64,000 nt of DNA from Brachionus plicatilis (Eukaryota > Rotifera > Eurotatoria > Ploima > Brachionidae): the NCBI GenBank assembly GCA_010279815.1, contig QEOQ01000316.1, positions 625,688-689,687 of the forward strand, given 5' to 3'. The notes below the pieces were generated by a model that ran no database searches, was not told where the DNA came from, and saw only the letters and a list, made by a program, of their open reading frames with translations. Below, one piece after another: positions 22,240 through 33,625 of this stretch. The position numbers were made by a program, and so were the translations under genes. Each line of letters opens with the position of its first letter. The first letter of the stretch is position 1.

Positions 22240-25222
22240 ATTTTTTGCAAAATTTAAAAATTGATCTGATATTTATTTAATCAAGGATTTTGTATTCATT
22301 TTAGAAAATAAATAATAAATTATTTAGATGGCAAAATTTTGATCTTTAAAAAGTTTTGGTCAATAATGACATCAGCATGTTGATTAAGCTCTAAATTGAA
22401 AAAAAAAAAAAACAAAGAAATATTTAAGCTCAATTATTACTGAAATTTATTTATTATTTTGATTTTTTAAAAATGAATTTTTCAAACTTTCAACATTGAT
22501 CTCGAGATCTCAAATTTATTTTGGAACTTTGAAAAAATTTAAACGCTTCTTCTAAATTAACCATTATACCAAATTATTTGACAGAGATTCAATTTGACCC
22601 CCACTTTTCTAAATTATATTTAAAATTTCTTTTCTTTTAATTTTCAGTTTTATTTTTATAGAGTATTTTATTATTCTCAAGACTAATTTTCATTTTGTCA
22701 TTTACTGAGTTAATATCAATGGAAAAAAAGGTGGTGTTTTTTTTTGCAAGATCTAAATTCATTTACATATTCATGTCGCAAAGTTATTGAGTAAAGCAAG
22801 AATCAGCATATTTTTGATGATAACGCTATTTTATAGATATTTAATGCATAATTTATTAAAAAAAAAATATCTAAAATTTTGACCAGATGGTCTGATTGTG
22901 AGTATTGAGGAAACTGATGCTTTGAAAAAGAGGATTTTATTCAAATGGATTACAATTTTCGAGGCATAGTGCTTTTTTAAAGAATTTTTTTTGATAGAAT
23001 AGTAAAGAAATAATCTTCTAAAAAATATTTAAAAAATTTTCAAATAAAAATTTAAAAGTTTAATCTATTAAATTGTGCTTAATAATTACATAATCTAACT
23101 TGAAAATATTTTTTTTTACTTTACTTTCAATTTAGAATATTAAAAACTTAGAGTTCATTTTTTTGTGTCTTATGGTTCTAAAGTTGTTTGAAAAAATGAC
23201 TAAAATTTTAATTTTTTAATTAATCAAAAATTTAGGTATTTTTTTATTTTCCTCAAATCAACCGAAAGGAAAGTCAAAAAAAAGTTTGAAACTTTTACAT
23301 TTAATTAAATTGATGACTTAGCTTTAAAACAAATATGTTCTTAATTTATTTTTTAATGAGATCCTGCGTATTTGTTCAAAAGAACTTAAAAATTGTGTGT
23401 ACTCATTTCGTAATAGATTATGCCCTAAGTAAACTAATAAATTGATTCTTAAGTAAACTTTAAAAATATACAATACATTGTGGTTTAACTTGTTAACATT
23501 TTATACTTTTCTTACTCTAGAACTAAAGCGTTAAAAAAAGTATCTAGATCTGGTGAATTTGCAGCCCAGTTTTTTGAAAAAAAATAAAATTGGAAAAACC
23601 CAAATAACTTATGAACGATAAGACATAAAAAAATGATTAAGAGTTTATTTTAATTCCTTTTTCTTGCTCTTTAATTTAAGGTATTAAACATGTATATTTT
23701 CTTGAAAAAAATAAGAGGGCAGGTTTTATTTACAGGTAATGGTACTCTAGCTGGCCTTTTTCTTTTATTAAGCGACTAGATTTTTTTTTATTTGCTTAAT
23801 TTTTAAGTCTATTACAAAATATGGTTAAATTCGGTCAAAGGAACATTATTTTTTGAATATCCGTTACAAGTCGTATGAAAGAAAAAAATTTCTATTATTT
23901 TTGATAAATTAATTCAATTTTCTTTTTTTCTATATTTTTTTCTATTTAATGAATTCTACAAAATCATTTAAATAAAAATCATTTTTTATAAAATTGAACT
24001 TATCTTTCTATATTAGCATTCTATGAAAAAAATTTCTATGAAATTAACTGGTCCCCTCTTCGAAGAGAATCTTGAACCTGACTTAATAAGAACTTGATTT
24101 TTGTTATGTTTTCTAAATAAAAATAATGACAATATCTAATTATGTTGGTCTATTTAGAAAATTAGTTCTTTTAATTTAACTAAAAAATTTTTTATAGTAA
24201 GATTGTAAAATTAGAAAAGATTTGATTTTCAAATTTTTATATGTTGATTTTTTATTTTAAAATTAACTTTTTAAGTTACTAAATTAAATGAACTAATTTT
24301 CTAAATAAAACTATATAGAAAAAGCATATAAAATTAACAACAGCACCATGACACACACGTGCTAATATATCCTATTGTATAGCTGCATAGTTTTAAAGTG
24401 CAATAAATATTTTTAAATATTAATTGATATTCAAAAAAAAAAATAAAATTTTTTTTTGCACAAGTTTGTTTCTATTTTTTGACAAAAATTTCAATCTATT
24501 TAAATTTTGGCTTACAAATTACATCAACAAAATCATTTTGTTGATGTAATTTGTTATAAATTTGTTATAAATTGTGTAAAATCATTTTGTTGATAAATTT
24601 TCTTCCAAGCTTTCTTTGAATTAGTAGTTCAATTATTTAAGACTAAAATTAATAAAGAAATTATCTTTGTTTCTTTTTTAATAACTATAAGACATTTCAT
24701 TTAATCAAAGTTTTTTATGTGCATAGAGACTTCAAATATTTTAAAATATAAATGAAAATTTAAATTAAAAAAAATATTAAATAATAATAGAAGATAAAGT
24801 TTATTTCGACTAATTATTTTTAAAAAATAAGACAAATAATTTTCGATTCTGACTGATCTTTAGTGTAGCTACTACAAAAACTAGATTCATAATCTAAAAA
24901 TAAAAGAATAAAATTTTTGTTCAATTTTTTCAATAATTAACTGCTGGCCTTAATAAATTTTAATTATCAGTAAATTTTTTATTTAAAAATTGTTTACTAC
25001 ATAAATTAAACTTTTGATTGTAAATTGCTTTCTTAATTGATATCACTGGATTAGTAATATACATTAACTGTGTATATTAATTTAATTAAGTTAATTGATT
25101 AGTTAAACTTATTACTTAAAACTTGAGATAAATAGTGTTTATTTTATAAATTTTTTAAAATTTGAATCAGACTCATATGATTTTATTTTTTTCTTAAACT
25201 CTTTTTTAGTTAAAAATGAGAT
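22240..25222. other. Long AT-rich spacer
   Basis: Nearly 3 kb with no frame of recognisable similarity. The only structure noted is the palindrome at 24514-24554. Confidence 0.5.
24514..24554. repeat. Perfect 41-bp palindrome
   Basis: ACAAATTACATCAACAAAAT is followed by one base and its exact reverse complement. A second ATCATTTTGTTGAT occurs about 20 bp downstream, so the half site is partly repeated. Confidence 0.85.
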
Positions 25223-25600
25223 TTAAATTTTAGTTGATGAAAACCGAATAACTTTAGATTCGAAAACTTCTTTGTATTCCTCCACCAGTCGGACAATTAA
25301 TGGAATAAAATAACTCAGTCCTGTCCCAACATATCTGCTACTCAACTCAAAAAGTCGATTCAAGACTGTTAGTAATTTGATCTTATTAAAAGCATTATGA
25401 TGCACGATGTTGGAGGGAGTATCATTTTTTGACTAAAGTATAGATCTGACTGCTGTATTCTGAATTGCTTGAAGTTTTTTTATATTATTTTCTGAAAATG
25501 AATTCAAGCAAGGAAAAGAATAGTCTAAAATTGATCCGACTAAAGATTTATATAAATTTCCTAGTGTATTTTGATTAAGACCCCATTTTTTGTTTGACAG
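25223..25600 (-). pseudogene. LINE reverse-transcriptase C-terminal relic
   Basis: Minus-strand translation shows LYKSLVGSILDYSFPCLNS, then NIKKLQAIQNTAVRSIL and NRLFELSSRYV, a non-LTR RT C-terminal region with interruptions. The fragment at 56742-57150 is from the same family (IKKIQVIQNSAVRSIL, NRLFELSERYV). Confidence 0.7.
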
Positions 25601-26202
25601 TATTTTAATAACTTATTTTATAAAATTAAATTAATCATACGTAATAAAAAATACATTCTTGACCAAAAAGTGTTATAATTAATTTTAAAATTCGAAAAAT
25701 GCTAATTAAAATCAATCAGATTATCTTATGCTACCAAGGAAATTTTGGAAAAAAAAATTACCCATTTTTTTAACAAACAAATAAACAAATAAACAAACAT
25801 TTAATTGTTTTTCTTTGCAGAAAGATTATATTTAATTTGAAAGTATGTGAAAAAAATGTTTAAGATTTTAAATTGCTTGAAATGTAACAAAAGCAAAAAT
25901 GTTCTAAAAAATGCAATCTAATAATTATTGAAACGTTTTAAAAACATAAACATTTTTAATCGATAGTGAAACAATAGATCTATCAATTTATTCATTTAAA
26001 TGAATAATGTTTTTTTCATTTTATTTAAATTGGCTTGAAAACATCGAAAGAATGTTTGCTGCATTGGCAAATTTAATTGGCAAATGAAGCATAAAAAAGA
26101 TCAATACATAATAACTTAAATGAAAGAGAAACATATAAATTTTGATTTTTTTCCATACATCGACCAATTTAGGTAAAAACATTTTAAAAGAAAATTTTCA
26201 AA
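25601..26202. other. Spacer upstream of the short repeat-protein gene
   Basis: AT-rich; nothing recognisable. It presumably contains the promoter of the gene at 26203. Confidence 0.4.
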
Positions 26203-26541
26203 ATGACTGATATTGAAATCCGAATTCGAAGACCAAGACACTCGAGATATGTTTACTGTTCTCCAATCTACTACACTCCAGTTAGATATGTGCGCGTACC
26301 AGAGGTAATCAGAGAAGTCGAAACTATTCAACCAGTTCAATCAGTTGTTGAATACATCCCAAAAGTGACTGTCCGAAGATGGAACGAAATCGTGCCAAGA
26401 GAAGAAGTAAGACGATGGAACGAAATTGTACCAAGAGAAGAAGTAGTCAGAAGCGTTGAGGTAAGACGCAGAGAAGAACTGTTGCCACCAGTAACCACTG
26501 TCAGAACCTACGAAGCTACTTCTTCATACGAAACCCAATAA
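26203..26541 (+). CDS. Small RWNEIVPREE-repeat protein
   Basis: A single exon of 112 codons beginning ATGACTGAT after an AAA context and ending TAA. The N-terminus is Arg/Tyr/Pro-rich (RRPRHSRYVYC, YYTPVRYVRVPEV). The centre holds two near-identical units, RRWNEIVPREEV and RRWNEIVPREEVV, followed by RSVEVRRREELLPP. It is visibly richer in GC than its flanks, as for a well-expressed gene. The same units occur in the larger proteins at 44443 and 60486. The charged V/P/E/R repeat is reminiscent of alveolin- or articulin-type cytoskeletal repeats, but that is only resemblance; no known family is recognised. No signal peptide or membrane segment. Confidence 0.75.
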   Translation: MTDIEIRIRRPRHSRYVYCSPIYYTPVRYVRVPEVIREVETIQPVQSVVEYIPKVTVRRWNEIVPREEVRRWNEIVPREEVVRSVEVRRREELLPPVTTVRTYEATSSYETQ

Positions 26542-28796
26542 ATATCCACGACCAAAGCAATGTCCTCATTTTGAATAGCTCATATTTTTTAGTTTAATAA
26601 AAGCATGCAAAAAATGTCTTTTTTAATAAAATTTTATTCATTTTAAAATTATTGATTTAAATTTAAAAAAATTTTTTGATTCAAACTAGAATTTTTGAAA
26701 AATTTTTGATCTCACCATCTTGCTTTATAATATTAATTTGAAAATGGTTTAATTTTTTGTTTTTAAATTACAAAATGTATCTAATCTTGAAATAACATTG
26801 AAAAATGCGATGTTTAAAAATTTCTTTTCAGTTTCAAATAAAAAAAATAATTTAAATTAATATCACAAGCATTTTCATTTTTTAAATTAAACTCTTTACT
26901 GAAATAGAATGAGTTTAATTCTTATTTGGAAATTTGAAAAAAACATTGAAAATTCTTTTTTTAACTTTTAAATAATTTATTTATGGCAAATTGGAGTTTG
27001 AGATCAAGATCAAAAGATCAAAATATAAATTGTAATATTTTTTTTTTAATAATAGAGAGAAAATAAATTCTTTCAAAAGCTATTACTTGACATGCCATGT
27101 CAAGTTTATTTTCATATTTAAAATTTTAAAATGTCCCTTTTTACTGAACTTTAATAGATTTAAATATTTTAATTGATTTTAATGAAAATTTATTTATAAA
27201 AACATAAAAATTTACTGTTTTAAAATTTAAAATTTAATTAAGTGGAAAAATAATGAATGGATATAAAAGTTATAAATTAACTTTACCTGAATTATTTAAA
27301 TCATTGATTGTTTGTGTTAAATAAATACCAAATCAATCATTTTGATGTTAATTTGATAACAAACCATTATTAGAAATAACATGTCTAGTAATGTTTGGCA
27401 TTCATTTCCTAAAAATTATTAAAATCATTAGATTTATTAAGTTTTAAAATTTTAAATGATCGTTTTGATCTTAAAATTTGATCTGAAACTTCAATTTGCC
27501 TTATTTATTTGTATTTCTGTCCTGACCTAATGCTTCTTCAGAATAAAAATATATAAACTAAGATAAAAACAAAATAAAAAATAAATAAATAAAAAGAAAA
27601 AAAAGATGAAGATTTAATTTATATTCAATCGTTGAAAAGCTATAAGTCTGTTTTGCGGTTTATGCAATGGTGAACCAAAATGGAATTAGGTGAACGCATT
27701 TCATATCAAGTGAACAATTTTTAGATTAGGTGAACAAATTGAATAAAGCTATTTAGTAAAATTCCTAATTCTCGAAGCTGATATAAAAAAAAACAATTGA
27801 AGTTATTTTTGGTTTAAATAATAAATTTTAGAATAGAAATAGATAAATTAATAATTTTTTTGTTTTTTTTTTTTAATTTGAAGGAGCATTAGAAATGGTA
27901 TTTGTCTGATCTGGTTGACATGGTATTACCTATTCAACAAAAAAATAATAAATTAAATAAAATCAAAATTAATTTTTTACCTTTCAAGTATTCGACTTTG
28001 GAAACATAGATTCATCTTTTTCAAGAATTTTACCTACTCTGTCCGATTTTAAATTTCTTATCTATCTTACTTTTTAATATTACATTTAGCTTTTTTTCTA
28101 AATAAAAGATAAATTAACTTGAGAACAAGAATTGTTCCAGTAATAGATGAACCATAGATCCATAGATCCTATAGATCCTAAAAACTTTGTTTTTTTCTTT
28201 ATAAATTTTGACTTTAGTGATAATTGGCGTTCGTTTGATGCATTTAAAAAATACTCAATTTATAAAAAATGGAAAACAGAGCATAGATAGTTTTATAAAC
28301 TAAAAATATTATTTCAAGGATCATCAAGTCAAAAAATCCAAAAAAACAAAGTTTTCCATGCTTGCAATATTAGCTAAAATTATTTTTTTATTTGAAGCTG
28401 AGAAAAATATTTAAAATATCGCCATTTTTCAATGTTTTATCAACATTGGATATATTTTGTAATTCAAACACAAAAAATTAAACCAAATATAAAATCAATT
28501 TTAAATTTTTTGCTTAATTTAAAAAAAATGTATCCTTTGAAAAATCTGGACTGCAACTTTTAATATCTTACTCATTATTTTGGTATAAACCTATCGAACT
28601 GAAGTAAATATGAAAAAATTAAATTGATCTAAGCCCAATGTTAATGAAATAAGTTTTAATAAATTTTTAATTGTCAATAAAGTATATTTAGAAAATTTTT
28701 TTTTTCAAATAAATTCAAAAATATTATCTAAAAATTTATTGATATAAAATGTGATTGAATAAAATTAAATTTATATATTAGTTTATAAAGAAATGA
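26542..28796. other. AT-rich spacer with a short 20-bp-period repeat
   Basis: Apart from the TGAAC array at 27669-27735, no gene or element is recognised in 2.2 kb. Confidence 0.5.
27669..27748. repeat. Four degenerate 20-bp units with TGAAC at exact spacing
   Basis: TGAAC starts at 27671, 27691, 27711 and 27731, three of the four preceded by GG. The rest of each 20-bp unit has diverged, so only the GGTGAAC core and the spacing are kept. Confidence 0.6.
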
Positions 28797-29963
28797 TTAA
28801 ATTGCATTAGATAACATTTGACTTAAACGATTAGCTCTATTAACTAGTTCCTGAGCTCTTAGAATATTTTTATCCTCTTCGCTAAGGCGACTCTGTTTGA
28901 CCGGCTCGGATAAAGTCGGTGTCGAATCAGTACTATTGATAGTCAAGTCATTTAAATTGTCATTAGTCAACACCCGATCAAATTCATAGGGCAGACCTTG
29001 AATCAATGAGCTCTTTTTTGGGTACATCATTTCATCTTGCCGTGGACTCATATTCACAAAAGAATGAGAAGGTGTCTCATAAGTAGTAGTTTCATTTGTA
29101 TAATTACTTTCCATACTTCGACTTACCATCTTTTTTTTTTCAAAAAAAAAATAAAAAAATAATACCTTTAAAAAAATTAATTCAATTACTTGTTTAACAT
29201 TTATCAGATCAGATTCTATAATGGTGATTCTATTCGATAAATTTTCATAATTCTTTCCACTTTCTATTCCAGTATAGGTCTGTCTCTTATCTTGATTCTT
29301 AATTTCCTCAATTTTTTCTTCGATATTATCAATTCTTTGTACAATATTACCAAAAGTAAAAGTCAAATTATTTATCTTTTCCATCAAAGTGTTCAATAAA
29401 TTCTCATAAGTATTTTGACCACGTGATTCGTCTACATTCAATTGTTGCTCTTTGAGAACTGCTTCTTTTGGCTTGGATACATTTTTGCTCCTTACCGAAG
29501 GCTTACGAGGTATGCTTGGTTGTCTTGGATTGCAGCTTAATTCTTTAGACTCTAAATTTTCATTATTTTCAATTATTTTGTGCTTGGAAACAGTTGGTGT
29601 CAGCTTAAACCTTTCGAGTATCAACTCGATTATGTCACTTGCCATCAGGGCTTTAATTTGAGCAAAACTTGTCTGAAAAAACTGGTCCTTGGTCAATTTG
29701 GGCACATAGCCGAACATGTCACGGACAAGTTTGTATATTCCGTCGATGAATAATTTGTCATTTTTGCTGCTTAATTCCATGCCATGTTTGTTGAGGATTT
29801 CGGCCGCTAGTGCCGGGTTGTAGTCGAGGAAAACATGATGATACAAACGAAGGTATTCTTTTGGCGAGCCAAGATTTATCTCTTTGAGATCGAGACAAGG
29901 TGACAAACGAATGTTTCTACATGTCATTTGAAGTTTTTTAATGGCATTTTTTTTATCGCCCAT
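28797..29963 (-). CDS. CEP44: Centrosomal protein CEP44 homologue
   Basis: Minus-strand frame starting at 29963 (MGDKKNAIKKLQ). Residues about 1-125 match the CEP44 N-terminal domain: an early helix, then HHVFLDYNPALAAEIL, FIDGIYKLVRDMFGYVPKLTK and QFFQTSFAQIKALMASDII. A coiled-coil stretch (NNLTFTFGNIVQRIDNIEEK) and a C-terminal tail rich in Ser/Thr follow. CEP44 localises to the centriole lumen and supports centriole-to-centrosome conversion. Near codon 260 the frame runs through AT-rich sequence that looks like an intron: 29130-29189 (60 nt) or 29130-29165 (36 nt), both multiples of three without stops, so spliced and unspliced forms are both open. The domain match is strong, the tail is poorly conserved. 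Confidence 0.88.
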   Translation of the reverse strand: MGDKKNAIKKLQMTCRNIRLSPCLDLKEINLGSPKEYLRLYHHVFLDYNPALAAEILNKHGMELSSKNDKLFIDGIYKLVRDMFGYVPKLTKDQFFQTSFAQIKALMASDIIELILERFKLTPTVSKHKIIENNENLESKELSCNPRQPSIPRKPSVRSKNVSKPKEAVLKEQQLNVDESRGQNTYENLLNTLMEKINNLTFTFGNIVQRIDNIEEKIEEIKNQDKRQTYTGIESGKNYENLSNRITIIESDLINVKQVIELIFLKVLFFYFFFEKKKMVSRSMESNYTNETTTYETPSHSFVNMSPRQDEMMYPKKSSLIQGLPYEFDRVLTNDNLNDLTINSTDSTPTLSEPVKQSRLSEEDKNILRAQELVNRANRLSQMLSNAI

Positions 29964-31189
29964 TTTTAATTTTTGCAGTAGATTTCTCAAATGTTTTTAA
30001 ATTAAAGAATTGTAAATTTTTTTTAAATTAATGTCCTTAATGTTTCGAATAGCAACATCCCTTCAAATATATCAAAGTTAATTTAACTTTTTAACAGTTA
30101 TTGTCCAAGTCTCTCTGTTTAAAATTTTTAGATTTCAGAGTTCAGTAGGATAAAAAAAGTGACCAGTTGGTCACATAAAGGGTGGCCAAAGAATCTTAGT
30201 GCAATAGCTGACCAGGCCTGATCACCTTTTAAGTGACCTTAAATAAAGTTACCAAAAACTAATTGAATATGGTCACATAATTTAAAATATGGCTAAATTG
30301 AAAAAAAAATTTTTTAATAGAAATTTAATAAAAAAATGTGAAATTTATTTTGAAAAAAAATTTTTGTTTTAGTTTTTGATTCAATAAATTCTCAATTTAA
30401 GAGCTTGAATATGTCTTGTATACAATCTAAAGCTTTACAGCATGAAAAAATTTCCCTATCTAATCCAAAGAGTTCAGAGGAATCAGTTTAAAGGGGAAAA
30501 AAAGACCCTGTAACTTGTTCTGTCTGTGGCGGTTATTTTGAAAAGGGGAGAAGCTTAAAGTTTCACATAACAAGAATGCATTAAATTTGATTAATTTATT
30601 TTTTTATTTTTAAAATATTCACTTACAGTGCTTAAGAAATACAATACAAAACGTAATTTTACTCAAAAAATGGCATTTTTTGTCACTTATTTTAATTTTT
30701 GGTCAAATAATTAAACAAGTTATTTAAAATATCATTTTTTTAAAGTTTTTTGTCACTTATTTTTAAGGTAAATTCAATTGACCCAAAGATTCTATAATTA
30801 CAAATGGGCTATAATGAAAAAAAAATCATAAGCTTAATATTTTGTTTCTAAATTATTTCACTGATGAGAAATAGCGAAGTCTTTGAGTTACAACCGGTAA
30901 AATTTTACAATTTAAATGACTAAAATTTCTTTATCTAAGAAATTGATCGACTATTTTAATTTTCAAATTTTGTTTTTGTATATTGTTTTAATAACGTTTT
31001 TACACAAAATTTTTTTAAAATTTGGGAAATAAAGAAATCAAAATCTTATAATTATTTTATAACTAATGACTTCAAATGCAATCTCTTACCGTAAATATTT
31101 GTTTTTAAACGCAGCCCACGAACTTGGTTTGGTTCCTCAAAAAAACCTGGGACCAAAAACAAGTTAATGAGCTTTTAGTGTTGCCTTAA
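29964..31189. other. Spacer with zinc-finger relic and local repeats
   Basis: At 30159-30174 GTGACCA and TGGTCAC form a small inverted repeat, and GTGACC/GGTCAC motifs recur up to about 30280. TTTTTGTCACTTATTTT occurs twice (about 30678 and 30748). A C2H2 finger relic is at 30526-30594. Possibly the remains of a transposon. Confidence 0.4.
30526..30594 (+). pseudogene. Isolated C2H2 zinc-finger relic
   Basis: Translation gives CSVCGGYFEKGRSLKFHITR ending MH and stop: CX2C, 12 residues, HX4H. A short open stretch with ATG precedes it near 30411 but is separated by a stop and is in a different frame. It could come from a LINE ORF1 or a DNA transposase; it is not contiguous with the LINE at 31199. 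Confidence 0.4.
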
Positions 31190-33625
31190 AATTCATTTAT
31201 GGTAGAAGATTCTTTCTTTTTTCAAAACATTCATGAATCAACTTACCAAACAGACAATGGCATTATGGGTAATGTGTTAGACCTTGTTATTAGTGAAAAC
31301 TCAAACCGCATATTGAACATTGTCTACGGTCCGCCTTTAGGTAATTTAAATCGTGGTCATTTAACGCTCAGTTGGTTATATGCTTTAAATGAAAAACAAA
31401 ACGCTCCAAGCTGTAATAGTTCTAACTTTGTTTACAGTAGAGGGGACTATGAATCTTTTGGTAATGAGTTTGAAAAAGTAGACTGGTCTAAGAAATTAAA
31501 TAATTTAGATACAAATGATGCGTATAAGGTTTTTATTGACTATTATACAAATGCTTGCTCACGTTATATTCCGATAGCCAAAGGTCGAAATTCAAGAGGT
31601 TATGCTCCTTGGTTAACAAATGTTGTTAAAAAGATATTGAGAGAGAAATACTCTGCTTGGCAAGCATATAATTTTAGCGGTTGGTCGGACCTCAAGAAGG
31701 ATCATTTCACTCAAAAGAAAAAAGCGGCTTCAAAAACTGTTAAAGACGCTATAAAAGAATATGAGACTAAATTAGCTAGCATTGCTAAAAGTGACCCGAA
31801 GCTTGTTTACAAATACATTAATCGTAAAAACAAAATTTCTGATTCAATTCGAGGAATAAAGGACGATAAAAATCGAACACTAAATGACCCAAACGAAATC
31901 GCTGACGTATTAAATAAGTATTTTCAATCTGTTTTCACAACTGATGATTTTTCCCGCCCGTTTCCAGCGTTCGAAAGTAGATGCAATGAAATTTGTTCAG
32001 ATGATGATATAAATGATTTAATATGTGAATCCAAGGTTTTAAAAAAATTGGTAAATTTAGACGCCAATAAGTCAGGTGGACCTGATTTAGTAAATGGTTT
32101 GGTATTAAAAAAGGTGGCTAATGCTATTGTTCATCCTATAGCAGTGATTTTTCGTATATCTCTCTTGACGGGTAAACTACCACTGTTATGGAAGCAAGCA
32201 AATGTTACTCCTCTCCATAAAAAAGGCAATAAATTATTAGCAAGTAATTATCGGCCAGTGTCTCTGACGTGCATTTTATGTAAGATATTTGAAAGTTTAA
32301 TTAAGGATAAAATGATGGAACACTTAATGAAGCACAATTTAATATCGACTTCACAACATGGTTTCATGGCACATAAATCGTGTACAACGAATTTGTTGGA
32401 AACAATTGATTATATCACCCTAGCAATGTCAAATGGCTTTCCGGTAGACATTGTTTATACGGATTTTTCTAAAGCTTTTGACAGGGTGTCACACAGACTG
32501 TTGTTATATAAGCTGAGGGCATATGGGTTTATAAATTGTATCTTAAAATGGATTGCTGACTTTCTTTCAAATAGAGAGCAACGAGTTGTTATGGGTAAGG
32601 CTGTGTCCGAGTGGCTTATGGTAACAAGTGGAGTTCCACAAGGATCGGTGTTGGGTCCGATACTTTTTGTGATTTTTATAAACGATCTTTCATATGAGCT
32701 GATCAACAAAAACGAAAATTATGCAGACGATACAAAAGTTATGACGAAAATAAGTGATCTTAATGACAACATGACGCTTCAAAGAGACATTGATTATATT
32801 TCTAGTTGGTCAATGACATGGTCTATCGATTTAAACATTGAAAAATGTAAAGTAATGCATATTGGAAGAAATAATCAAAATTTCGAATACACGATTTTCA
32901 ATAAAAATGGTACTCGGTTCATGTCAAAGTCTGTTTTGGAGAAAGATTTAGGTATTTATGTTCAAAATGACTTAAAATGGACAAACCAAGTGAATTTTTG
33001 TGCTGCCCGTGGGAATCGTATTCTGGGCATGTTAGCTAAAAGTTTTACCACGTTAAACATTGTAACATTAAGGTTGTTGTATACTTCACTTGTGAGGCCT
33101 CATCTTGAGTTCGCTGTTAGTTCGTGGTGTCCTTACTTAAAGAAAGATATATTAGCGCTAGAAAAGGTTCAAAAGAGAGCAACAAGACTAGTTTCGTCAA
33201 TAAAGAGATTTGAATACGAGACAAGACTCAAGTTACTTAATCTCACAAATTTAGAAACTAGACGTACTAGGGGTGATCTTATTCAAATGTTCAAGATAGC
33301 AAATGGTTTTGAACAAGTGGATTTATGTAACGATATTTTCAAGGTAAATAATCGAAGTTATAATTTAAGAAGGCATTCAAAGTGTATTGTCAAAGAGAAT
33401 GTAAAAAATTGTATGCAACGCTACTTCTTCTTAACAAACCGCGTAGTGAATGAATGGAACTCTTTACCTCAAGTCGTAATTGATGCAACGTCTATAAATA
33501 GTTTTAAGGCTAGATTGGATGAATGGTTATCAAACAATGTAAAGATATAGCTTAAGTTACTGACATGGCTCTATAGAGCTTAACCCGTCAGGGTCGCAGT
33601 ATAAATTACTACTACTACTACTAAG
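31190..33625 (+). mobile_element. 5'-truncated non-LTR retrotransposon (CR1/Jockey-like) with intact RT frame
   Basis: The element starts inside the endonuclease domain and ends in a short 3' UTR containing the hairpin ACCC-GTCA-GGGT (33583-33594), CGCAGTA and a (TAC)n tail at about 33606-33621. The same 3' architecture (hairpin, then TAC repeats) is seen at other sites in the window. Confidence 0.88.
31199..33550 (+). CDS. LINE ORF2: endonuclease remnant plus reverse transcriptase
   Basis: 783 codons without interruption. Residues 1-65 are the end of an APE-type endonuclease (GNVLDLVISE...LGNLNRGH), where the family's SDH triad region reads NRGH, so catalysis would be lost even if the rest were present. 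RT motifs follow: NYRPVSLTCILCKIFE, HGFMAHKSC, YTDFSKAFDRVSH, SGVPQGSVLGPILF, the catalytic NYADDTKV, and the C-terminal VQKRATRLV and NRVVNEWNSLPQ. The native start lies upstream of the truncation; ATG at 31199 is only the first available. The open RT suggests a fairly recent insertion. Confidence 0.88.
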   Translation: MVEDSFFFQNIHESTYQTDNGIMGNVLDLVISENSNRILNIVYGPPLGNLNRGHLTLSWLYALNEKQNAPSCNSSNFVYSRGDYESFGNEFEKVDWSKKLNNLDTNDAYKVFIDYYTNACSRYIPIAKGRNSRGYAPWLTNVVKKILREKYSAWQAYNFSGWSDLKKDHFTQKKKAASKTVKDAIKEYETKLASIAKSDPKLVYKYINRKNKISDSIRGIKDDKNRTLNDPNEIADVLNKYFQSVFTTDDFSRPFPAFESRCNEICSDDDINDLICESKVLKKLVNLDANKSGGPDLVNGLVLKKVANAIVHPIAVIFRISLLTGKLPLLWKQANVTPLHKKGNKLLASNYRPVSLTCILCKIFESLIKDKMMEHLMKHNLISTSQHGFMAHKSCTTNLLETIDYITLAMSNGFPVDIVYTDFSKAFDRVSHRLLLYKLRAYGFINCILKWIADFLSNREQRVVMGKAVSEWLMVTSGVPQGSVLGPILFVIFINDLSYELINKNENYADDTKVMTKISDLNDNMTLQRDIDYISSWSMTWSIDLNIEKCKVMHIGRNNQNFEYTIFNKNGTRFMSKSVLEKDLGIYVQNDLKWTNQVNFCAARGNRILGMLAKSFTTLNIVTLRLLYTSLVRPHLEFAVSSWCPYLKKDILALEKVQKRATRLVSSIKRFEYETRLKLLNLTNLETRRTRGDLIQMFKIANGFEQVDLCNDIFKVNNRSYNLRRHSKCIVKENVKNCMQRYFFLTNRVVNEWNSLPQVVIDATSINSFKARLDEWLSNNVKI

